Below, in pieces: positions 36,045 through 42,597 of a stretch of 64,000 nt of DNA. Under the pieces are notes generated by a model. That model did no database searches and was not told where the DNA came from. It saw nothing but the letters and a program-made list of their open reading frames with translations. A program made the position numbers and the translations under genes. The number at the start of each line of letters is the position of its first letter. The stretch's first letter is position 1. The DNA is from JAJFUV01 sp964384215 (lineage in GTDB: Bacteria; Acidobacteriota; Terriglobia; Bryobacterales; Bryobacteraceae): positions 1-64,000 of the forward strand of contig CAYLLB010000001.1 in assembly GCA_964384215.1 (NCBI GenBank), read 5' to 3'.

Positions 36045-37409
36045 TTAGCAATTCACGGCGTTGACGGCCAACCCGCCAAGAGAAGTTTCCTTGTAACGGC
36101 GCTGCATGTCAAGGCCCGTTTGGTACATCGTGCGGATCACCTGATCCAGCGAAATCTTGTGGGCATCCTGTTCCTGCATGGCCAGCCGGCATGCGTTCAC
36201 AGCCTTCACCGCGCCGAAAGCATTGCGCTCGATGCAGGGGATCTGTACCAGGCCAGCGACGGGATCGCAGGTCATGCCCAAGTGATGTTCCATGCCGATC
36301 TCGGCGGCGTGTTCAATCTGTTCGTTGGTGCCTTCGAGCGCGCCCACCAGACCCGCGGCGGCCATCGAACAGGCCACGCCCACTTCGCCCTGGCAGCCCA
36401 CCTCGGCGCCGGAGATGGAGGCGTTCTCCTTGTAAAGAATCCCGATGGCGCCCGCAGTGAGGAAATAGCGCAGCAGTCCCTCATCGGTGGCATACGGCAC
36501 GAAGTCGCGATAGTAACGTGCCACGGCCGGCACGATGCCCGCCGCTCCATTGGTAGGTGCGGTGACGATGCGCCCGCCGGCGGCGTTCTCCTCGTTTACG
36601 GCGATGGCGAACATGTTGAGCCGGTCGACGAAGCCCAGCGGGTCGGACCAGGATTGCGCTTCCACCCGCGCCTTCATCCGCGGGGCGCGCCGGATCACGT
36701 TGAGGCCGCCCGGAAGCGATCCGGTCGTGTTCAACCCACGGTCCATCGACTCGCGCATCACCGTCCACAAGTGTTCAATGCGGTCTCGAATCTCTTTTTC
36801 ACTGCGCAAGATCAGTTCGTTGGCCAACACCATCCGCCAGACGCGCAAGCCGCTTTCCCGGCCGCGCGCGAGCAGTTCCTCGCCGCTGTTGAACGGGTAG
36901 GGGACTTCGATTTGGGCGGCGGCGGACGCTTCGAGGTCGCCTTCCCGCAGGATGAAGCCGCCGCCGATCGAATAATAGGTCTGTTCGCAGAACACGCGCC
37001 CCGCGGCGTCCGAGGCGGCGAGCCGCAGCGCGTTGGGGTGGCGGGGAAGCGTCTCGTCCGCGTGCCAGCGGAGATCGCTCGCTTCGTCGAAGCGCGCGGC
37101 GTGCCGGTTGAGAAGCCGGATCACACCTTCGCGCCGGATACTTTCCACGATCGGGCGTATACGGCCTGGATCGACCTGCTCGGGATCCTCCCCCCAAAGT
37201 CCCACCAGCACGGCCAAATCGGTCAGGTGGCCGCGGCCCGTGAGCGCCAGCGAGCCATAGAGGTCCACAGTCACCCGGCAGGCTTCATCGAGCCGGCCGT
37301 CGCCGTCCAGCGAGCGGACGAAAGCGCGCGCCGCGCGCATGGGACCGCAGGTGTGTGAACTCGATGGGCCGATTCCTACGCGAAACAGATCGAAGACGCT
37401 GGTCCTCAT
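36045..37409 (-). CDS. sdaA: L-serine ammonia-lyase (iron-sulfur)
   Basis: Deaminates L-serine to pyruvate and ammonia with a [4Fe-4S] cluster. The 454-residue single-chain form joins the beta domain (VGIGPSSSHTCGPMRAA at the N-terminus) and the alpha domain (GCQGEVGVACSMAAAGL; HHLGMTCDPVAGLVQIPCIERNA), whose cysteines are cluster ligands. The C-terminus is a cysteine (AVNC), as in serine dehydratases where the tail ligates the cluster when substrate is absent. It sits 6 bp after tdh and 16 bp before kbl, linking threonine and glycine flux to pyruvate. Confidence 0.95.
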   Translation of the reverse strand: MRTSVFDLFRVGIGPSSSHTCGPMRAARAFVRSLDGDGRLDEACRVTVDLYGSLALTGRGHLTDLAVLVGLWGEDPEQVDPGRIRPIVESIRREGVIRLLNRHAARFDEASDLRWHADETLPRHPNALRLAASDAAGRVFCEQTYYSIGGGFILREGDLEASAAAQIEVPYPFNSGEELLARGRESGLRVWRMVLANELILRSEKEIRDRIEHLWTVMRESMDRGLNTTGSLPGGLNVIRRAPRMKARVEAQSWSDPLGFVDRLNMFAIAVNEENAAGGRIVTAPTNGAAGIVPAVARYYRDFVPYATDEGLLRYFLTAGAIGILYKENASISGAEVGCQGEVGVACSMAAAGLVGALEGTNEQIEHAAEIGMEHHLGMTCDPVAGLVQIPCIERNAFGAVKAVNACRLAMQEQDAHKISLDQVIRTMYQTGLDMQRRYKETSLGGLAVNAVNC

Positions 37410-37415
37410 TCCACC

Positions 37416-38444
37416 TCAGTGGAGCCAGTTCAGAACGACCTTCCCGGACGAGCCGGTATGCATGGCCGCGAACCCTTGCTCGTATTCAGTGTAATCGAGC
37501 CGGTGCGTGATAACCGGCGTGATGTCCAGGCCCGACTCGATCATGACCGTCATCTTGTACCAGGTTTCATACATTTCGCGGCCGTAAATCCCTTTGATCG
37601 TGAGCATGTTGAAGATCACGCTCCTCCAATCCATGCTCATCTCCTTGGACGGGATCCCCAACATGGCGATCCTGCCGCCGTGGCTCATGTTGTCCAGCAT
37701 CTCGCGGAACGCCACGGCGTTGCCCGACATCTCCATGCCTACGTCGAAGCCTTCCTGCATGCCAAGTTTCTTCTGCACTTCCTTGAGCGTCGTCTCGGTT
37801 GGGTTCACCGCCAGCGTCACGCCCATCTTGCGCGCCAGTTCGAGCCGGTAGGGGTTCAGGTCGGTGATGACAACGTAACGCGCTCCGGCGTGACGAGCCA
37901 CTGCGGCGGCCATGATGCCGATCGGGCCCGCGCCGGTGACCAGCACGTCTTCGCCCAACACCGGGAACGACAGCGCCGTGTGCACCGCGTTGCCGAAGGG
38001 ATCGAAGATGGCGGCGATTTCCTCGGGCACGCTGGGGTTCAAGCGCCAAATGTTGGTCATGGGCAGCGCGAGGTACTCGGCGAAAGCGCCGGGACGATTC
38101 ACGCCGATGCCCGCCGTCTTCGCGCACAAGTGGCGTCTTCCCGCCAGGCAGTTGCGGCAACGTCCGCACACCACGTGTCCCTCGCCGCTCACCAACTCGC
38201 CGGGATGGAAGTCGGCGACGTTCGAGCCGACCTCGACGATCTCGCCCACGAATTCGTGGCCCACCGTCATGGGGACGGGGATGGTCGCCTGGGCCCAGTC
38301 GTCCCATTCGTAAATGTGCAGATCGGTGCCGCAGATGCCGGTCTTGTGTATACGGATCAGCACATCGTTGATGCCGATGGTGGGTTCGGGAACATCTTCC
38401 AGCCAGAGGCCGGGGCGGGAGTATTTCTTTACGAGAGCTTTCAT
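37416..38444 (-). CDS. tdh: L-threonine 3-dehydrogenase
   Basis: A zinc-dependent medium-chain dehydrogenase oxidising L-threonine to 2-amino-3-ketobutyrate with NAD. The 342-residue protein has the catalytic zinc Cys in GICGTDLHIYEWDDWA, the four-Cys structural zinc loop (GHVVCGRCRNCLAGRRHLC), and the Rossmann motif VTGAGPIGIMAAAVA. SMDWRSVIFNMLTIKGIYGREMYETWYKM is the Tdh-specific C-terminal signature. First gene of the operon; the promoter lies in the 88-bp gap shared with the XRE-cupin gene. Confidence 0.97.
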   Translation of the reverse strand: MKALVKKYSRPGLWLEDVPEPTIGINDVLIRIHKTGICGTDLHIYEWDDWAQATIPVPMTVGHEFVGEIVEVGSNVADFHPGELVSGEGHVVCGRCRNCLAGRRHLCAKTAGIGVNRPGAFAEYLALPMTNIWRLNPSVPEEIAAIFDPFGNAVHTALSFPVLGEDVLVTGAGPIGIMAAAVARHAGARYVVITDLNPYRLELARKMGVTLAVNPTETTLKEVQKKLGMQEGFDVGMEMSGNAVAFREMLDNMSHGGRIAMLGIPSKEMSMDWRSVIFNMLTIKGIYGREMYETWYKMTVMIESGLDITPVITHRLDYTEYEQGFAAMHTGSSGKVVLNWLH

Positions 38445-38481
38445 GGCGTCTTTTTTCTGGTTCTGATATTTGATACGATCT

Positions 38482-38509
38482 CTTATATACTAGAACGCGG
38501 TTCGTTCAA
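38482..38509 (-). promoter_or_regulatory. Candidate tdh-operon promoter
   Basis: On the minus strand TTGAAC (38509-38504) and TATAAG (38487-38482) are separated by 16 bp, about 38 bp before the tdh ATG. The spacer contains the GAACGCGGTTC palindrome, so a bound regulator would block polymerase. Confidence 0.45.
38493..38503. promoter_or_regulatory. GAACGCGGTTC palindrome, candidate XRE-cupin operator
   Basis: A perfect GAAC-N3-GTTC inverted repeat in the divergent tdh/XRE gap. It lies between the -35 and -10 candidates of tdh and 30 bp before the regulator start. A further GTTC follows immediately (38504-38507). Assignment to the adjacent regulator is inference from position. Confidence 0.4.
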
Positions 38510-38532
38510 TATGCAAGACGCAATCTAATATT

Positions 38533-39141
38533 GTGAACAACAAAAGAAAGCCACCGAAGCCGCCCTCGCGGCGCCCCGGTTCCTCCGAACTGGTTTCCTC
38601 GCAGCTTTCGGCGAGGGTGAAGAAGCTGCGCGAGCAAAAGGGATGGTCGCTCGAAACGCTTTCGGCGGCCTGCGGAGTGAGCCGCGCCATGCTGAGCCAG
38701 ATCGAGCGCGGTCAGGTGAACCCGACCTTGGCGGTGACGTTCAACATCGCGCGGGCCTTCGAAATGTCGATCGGGGAACTGGTCGAAATGCCGGGTGTTT
38801 CCAGTTCCATCCAGGTGATACGGGCCAACGACAGCGCATACGATTTTCGCGGAGACAAGGACTGCCGCGTGCGGACGCTGTCGCCATTGAACCTGGAGAA
38901 GGATGTCGAGTTGTACGAAGTGCGGCTGGCGAGGGGCGGCGCGTTGCGCAGCACGGCGCATTTCACCGGCACGCGCGAATTTCTGGCGGTGCAGTCCGGA
39001 CGCGTGCGCATCGAGTCCGGCGGCGACCACGAGGACTTGGCGGTGGGCGATTCGGTGAGTTACCGCGCGGACGTGAACCACGCCATCGTAAACACCGGCG
39101 ACGGCGACGCGGTCGTGTTCCTGGTGGATATCTACCGCTGA
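38533..39141 (+). CDS. XRE-family regulator with C-terminal cupin
   Basis: A 202-residue regulator: a basic, Pro-rich N-terminus, an HTH_3 domain at about residues 28-82 (VKKLREQKGWSLETLSAACGVSRAMLSQIERG), then a cupin_2 barrel from about 115 (YEVRLARGGALRSTAHF, REFLAVQSGRVRIESGGD, VGDSVSYRADVNHAIVN). Such proteins sense small amino-acid-like or amine ligands in the cupin. It is divergent from tdh-sdaA-kbl-rtcB and is the likely local regulator. GTG start; no strong ribosome binding site, so a short or leaderless message is possible. Confidence 0.92.
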   Translation: MNNKRKPPKPPSRRPGSSELVSSQLSARVKKLREQKGWSLETLSAACGVSRAMLSQIERGQVNPTLAVTFNIARAFEMSIGELVEMPGVSSSIQVIRANDSAYDFRGDKDCRVRTLSPLNLEKDVELYEVRLARGGALRSTAHFTGTREFLAVQSGRVRIESGGDHEDLAVGDSVSYRADVNHAIVNTGDGDAVVFLVDIYR

Positions 39142-39203
39142 GCGGGCTGGGCCGGCAGCACTGATACAATGGAACTTGGTTCTCGAGGTGGAGGGGCTAC
39201 CCA

Positions 39204-40298
39204 GTGTCTATCGCACGCAGGCAGTTGCTATCCGGTGCCTTGTTGAGCAGCGTCGCGTTTTCGCGCACGGCCGTTCAGAGCAAACTCGGGATTCCCGGAC
39301 CGTATCGCGGGCGCGTTGTCGCCGTGGAGCATCCGGGGAGCGTCATCAACCTCAAGTATCAGCGCGATGCCATCCGCGCCATGCTCGGCAAGGGCATGAT
39401 GGAACTCACCGGCGCGCCCAGCCCGGTGGAGGCTTGGCGCGTATTCATTGAGCCCGGCGACGTGGTCGGCATCAAGCTCAACCCGGTCGGCCAGCCCTAC
39501 CTGATTTCGGCTCCCGAAGTGGTCCAGAGTATCATCGAATGCCTGGAGCAGGTGGGGGTAAAGCGCAACCAAATCGTGGCATACGACCGCTACTACGACC
39601 AATTCCTGGGCGCCGGCTTTGACAAGTGGCTGCCCGAGGGTGTGCGCTGGACATACGCCACCAAGAACGTGAACCTCCTGCAACTCGACATGGAGGGCTA
39701 TGACGCCGACCAGTACATGGAAATGGCGCTGGTGCTGCCACAAGCGGATCCTTCCAACCGTCACCACCGCCGTTCGTACGTAGCCAAGTTCCTGAGCAAG
39801 GACATCAACAAGCTGATCAACCTGGGCGTCATGAAGCACCACCAGTCGGCGGGCGTCACGGTGGCGCTCAAGAACCTGTCGCATGGTCTGGTGAACAACG
39901 TGAGCCGCAGCCACATCAGCAGCTCGAACAACGCCTGCGGCATGTTCATCCCGACCGTGGTGGACATCCCCATCATCCGCCAGAAGACGGTGCTCAACAT
40001 CATCGACGGGGTCATGGGCGCTTATCACGGCGGCCCCGGCAGCAAGGTCGGCAGATACTTGTGGGAACACAAGACCATGTACTTCGCCACCGATCCTGTG
40101 GCCGTGGACCGCGTGGCCTGGACGGTGCTGGACAACAAGCGCGAGCAGTCCGGCATGAAGCCCATCGCGCTGGCTTACGCCGACAACGACAGCACTTTCG
40201 TTCGTATGCAGCCGGAGTTCATCGAGATCGCCGGCGCGCTCGGGTTAGGCGAGAGCGACGAAGAGAAAATCGACCTGAAGCGCGTGAAGATCGCCTGA
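39204..40298 (+). CDS. Second Tat-exported DUF362 domain protein
   Basis: A 364-residue protein with a Tat-like leader (MSIARRQLLSGALLSSVAFS), then DUF362 features: VIEPGDVV-like GDVVGIKLNPVG, LGVMKHHQSAGVTVALKNLSHG, VLNIIDGVMGAYHGGPG and FATDPVAVDRVAWTVLD. It lacks a ferredoxin motif. It is a distant paralogue of the protein at 20855 (shared KNH/KHH, LKN and DG elements). GTG start with GGAGGGG about 10 bp upstream. The molecular function of exported DUF362 proteins is not known. Confidence 0.85.
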   Translation: MSIARRQLLSGALLSSVAFSRTAVQSKLGIPGPYRGRVVAVEHPGSVINLKYQRDAIRAMLGKGMMELTGAPSPVEAWRVFIEPGDVVGIKLNPVGQPYLISAPEVVQSIIECLEQVGVKRNQIVAYDRYYDQFLGAGFDKWLPEGVRWTYATKNVNLLQLDMEGYDADQYMEMALVLPQADPSNRHHRRSYVAKFLSKDINKLINLGVMKHHQSAGVTVALKNLSHGLVNNVSRSHISSSNNACGMFIPTVVDIPIIRQKTVLNIIDGVMGAYHGGPGSKVGRYLWEHKTMYFATDPVAVDRVAWTVLDNKREQSGMKPIALAYADNDSTFVRMQPEFIEIAGALGLGESDEEKIDLKRVKIA

Positions 40299-40309
40299 GG
40301 GTGTTATGG

Positions 40310-40329
40310 GGTGTCCGGTTCCGGACACC
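40310..40329. promoter_or_regulatory. 20-bp palindrome upstream of the export operon
   Basis: Arms GGTGTCCGG and CCGGACACC flank TT, a perfect inverted repeat 12 bp after the DUF362 stop and about 16 bp before the sigma-54-like element. It fits an upstream activating site for the NtrC-type regulator encoded in the operon. A rho-independent terminator is less likely because no T-run follows. Confidence 0.5.
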
Positions 40330-40335
40330 GTGATG

Positions 40336-40345
40336 CCGATATCGG
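40336..40345. promoter_or_regulatory. Second palindrome CCGATATCGG
   Basis: A perfect 10-bp palindrome that touches the first G of the sigma-54-like -24 element. It could be a second regulator site or bring overlapping repression; evidence is only symmetry and position. Confidence 0.3.
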
Positions 40346-40359
40346 GCACGTTGAAAGCA
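40345..40359 (+). promoter_or_regulatory. Candidate sigma-54 (-24/-12) promoter
   Basis: GGCACG at 40345-40350 and AAGCA at 40355-40359 give GG-N10-GC with the exact sigma-54 spacing. The -24 block is perfect; the -12 block has AA for TT before GC. The predicted start near 40370 leaves a leader of about 54 bp to the adaptor ATG. The operon itself encodes a sigma-54-type activator. Confidence 0.5.
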
Positions 40360-40423
40360 CTCCGCTCTTTGGCTTCAATCACTTACATCTGGTCGCCGAG
40401 GTGCACCATGATTCCCGGACCAC

Positions 40424-41677
40424 ATGGATATTCCACGCAAGGGCGCTGCTCGTAAGAAACTCATCCGGCGGATTGCCTACCCGTTTGTGGCTTTGGCCGT
40501 CGTTCTAATGATTGGGCTCGGGACGAGCCGCCTGAAGCCTGCCGCGCCGTCCGTAGAGCGCTCGACGATCTGGAGCGACACCGTGAAACGAGGCCCCATG
40601 GTGCGGCAGGTGCGCGGTCTTGGCACGCTGGTTCCCGAAGAGATCCTGTGGATTCCCGCTCCCGCGGATGGGCGCGTCGAATCGATTCTGGTTCGTCCCG
40701 GGGCACCGGTGGGCCGGGACACGGTGCTCGTGGTGCTGCGGAATCCGGAGATGGAGCTGGCGGCGTTGGACGCTGAATATCAGGTAAAGGCCGCGGAAGC
40801 GAAGTACACCGATCTCAAGGTACGGCTGGCTAGCGACCGCCTCAACCAGCAAGCGGAAGTGGCCAAGATCGAGTCCGAGTACAAACAGGCCAGGTTGAAA
40901 GCGGATGCCGACGAAGCCCTGGGCAAATTGGGCCTGTTGGCTTCGCTGCAAACCAAGATCAGCGTCTCCGCGGCCGAGGAACTTGCCCACCGCCATCAGA
41001 TGGAGAAGAAGCGGCTCTCGATCGGGGTGGAATCGGTTGACGCGCAGCTCGCGGTGCAGCGCGCCGAAGTGGACAAGCTGCGCGCCCTGCACAACCTGAA
41101 GCGCAGCCAGTTGGAGGCGCTGAAAGTGCGCGCCGGAGCCGCGGGAGTGTTGCAGGAACTGCCGGTTGAGGTCGGGCAGCGTGTGACGGCCGGCACCATC
41201 CTGGCCAAAGTGGCGCAGCCCGAACGGCTGAAAGCCGAGTTGAAGATCGCCGAGACGCAGGCCAAGGACATCCAGTTGGGTCAGCGTTGTTCCATCGACA
41301 CGCGAAACGGCGTGATCGGCGGGCGCGTGATGCGCATCGACCCGTCCGTGAAGGAAGGCACCGTCACGGTGGATGTGAAACTGGAGGGCTCGCTGCCCGC
41401 CGGCGCGCGGCCCGACCTGAGCGTGGATGGAACCGTGGAACTGGAGCGGCTCGAAGACGTTGTATATGTAGGGCGCCCGACTTCGGGTCAGCCTAACAGC
41501 ACGATTAGTTTATTCCGGGTGGGCGCGGATGGAAAGAACGCCGCTCGGGTGCAGGTGAAACTGGGCCGCGGGTCGGTGACCACCATCGAGGTTTTGGAAG
41601 GCTTGCAGCCCGGCGACCAGGTAATACTTTCGGATATGACGACATGGGACTCTTATGACCGGATCAGGTTACAGTAA
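40424..41677 (+). CDS. Periplasmic adaptor of a MacAB-like exporter (HlyD family)
   Basis: A 417-residue membrane fusion protein with one N-terminal TM anchor (about 17-35, YPFVALAVVLMIGLG) and no lipobox. The order is a lipoyl half (EILWIPAPADGRVESILVRPGAPV), a long alpha-hairpin (about 110-215, EAKYTDLKVRLASDRLNQQ and LAVQRAEVDKLRALHNL), the second lipoyl half (VRAGAAGVLQELPVEVGQRV), and a beta-barrel ending in LEGLQPGDQVILSDM. It links the ABC permease encoded downstream to an outer-membrane channel. The next gene starts inside its last 23 bp. Confidence 0.92.
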   Translation: MDIPRKGAARKKLIRRIAYPFVALAVVLMIGLGTSRLKPAAPSVERSTIWSDTVKRGPMVRQVRGLGTLVPEEILWIPAPADGRVESILVRPGAPVGRDTVLVVLRNPEMELAALDAEYQVKAAEAKYTDLKVRLASDRLNQQAEVAKIESEYKQARLKADADEALGKLGLLASLQTKISVSAAEELAHRHQMEKKRLSIGVESVDAQLAVQRAEVDKLRALHNLKRSQLEALKVRAGAAGVLQELPVEVGQRVTAGTILAKVAQPERLKAELKIAETQAKDIQLGQRCSIDTRNGVIGGRVMRIDPSVKEGTVTVDVKLEGSLPAGARPDLSVDGTVELERLEDVVYVGRPTSGQPNSTISLFRVGADGKNAARVQVKLGRGSVTTIEVLEGLQPGDQVILSDMTTWDSYDRIRLQ

Positions 41678-42368
41678 CGGCAATTCGTTGATTCATTTGG
41701 AAGGCGTGACCAAGGTGTTTCTCACCGATGAAGTGGAGACGCACGCGCTTTCGGGCATTCATCTCGATCTGCGCAAGGGCGAGTACCTGTCCATTGCGGG
41801 GCCATCCGGCTGCGGCAAATCCACGCTGCTGTCGATCCTCGGGCTGCTGGATACGCCGAGTGACGGCAGCTACGTGTTAAACGGCAAGCCGGTCGAGAAG
41901 CTGAAGACCAGCGAGAGAGCACGCATCCGCAACCGGGAGATCGGGTTCATCTTCCAGGCGTTCAACCTGATCGGCGACCTGACGGTTTACGAAAACGTGG
42001 AGCTGCCGCTGACCTACCGCGGCATGCCGTCGGCCGAACGCAAGCGCCGCACGCAGGAAGCGCTCGAGAAGGTGGGCATGTCGCACCGGATGAAGCACTA
42101 TCCGGCGCAACTCAGTGGAGGCCAACAGCAGCGCGTGGCCGTGGCGCGCGCTTTGGCCGGCGAACCGCTGATCCTGCTGGCGGACGAGCCCACCGGCAAC
42201 CTGGATTCAGCCAATGGCGAAGCGGTCATGGAACTGCTGCGCGACCTGCATCGCCAGGGCGCCACCATCTGCATGGTAACGCATGATCCCCGCTACACCC
42301 AGTTCGCCGATCGCATCGTACACCTGTTCGACGGCCGGATTGTGGACGAGACCGTTCCCCAGGCGTGA
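41655..42368 (+). CDS. MacB-type ABC transporter ATPase
   Basis: A 237-residue nucleotide-binding subunit of the LolD/MacB class. Walker A GPSGCGKST, Q-loop FIFQAFN, signature LSGGQQQRVAVARAL, Walker B LILLADEP, D-loop GNLDSANG and H-loop VTHD are all canonical. ATG at 41655 overlaps the adaptor gene. It is expected to pair with the large permease encoded 230 bp downstream. Confidence 0.95.
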   Translation: MTGSGYSNGNSLIHLEGVTKVFLTDEVETHALSGIHLDLRKGEYLSIAGPSGCGKSTLLSILGLLDTPSDGSYVLNGKPVEKLKTSERARIRNREIGFIFQAFNLIGDLTVYENVELPLTYRGMPSAERKRRTQEALEKVGMSHRMKHYPAQLSGGQQQRVAVARALAGEPLILLADEPTGNLDSANGEAVMELLRDLHRQGATICMVTHDPRYTQFADRIVHLFDGRIVDETVPQA

Positions 42369-42375
42369 GGCTCGC

Positions 42376-42597
42376 ATGGTTGCGCTGCTTGGCCGGGGAC
42401 TGAAACTCGCCGGGATGGGCGTGACGCTGAGTCCCGACCCGCCGGAGGAAGTGCTGACGGTTTCGGCGAACTGCACAGCGTTACACGCGTTTCTTGCGGG
42501 CGCGCTGACAGCCTGCCTGGTGATCCTTGCCGTGGTCCTGGTCTATGGCATCGTGGCCGACCCGCGCAAAGGATTGAGAATTCACTGGAACAGATAG
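42376..42597 (+). CDS. Small single-pass membrane protein between ATPase and permease
   Basis: A 73-residue frame beginning MVALLGRGLKLAGMGVTLS, with one strong TM helix (about residues 43-63, FLAGALTACLVILAVVLVYG) and a basic C-terminus. TGAGG lies 5 bp before the ATG, and the stop codon is directly followed by the permease ATG, so it fits the operon without gaps. No family is recognised. It could be an accessory subunit of the transporter. Confidence 0.55.
   Translation: MVALLGRGLKLAGMGVTLSPDPPEEVLTVSANCTALHAFLAGALTACLVILAVVLVYGIVADPRKGLRIHWNR

Noticed and set aside
40310..40329. Palindrome after DUF362 as a rho-independent terminator
   Set aside because: The loop would be only two to four bases and no T-run follows, so an operator or enhancer is preferred.
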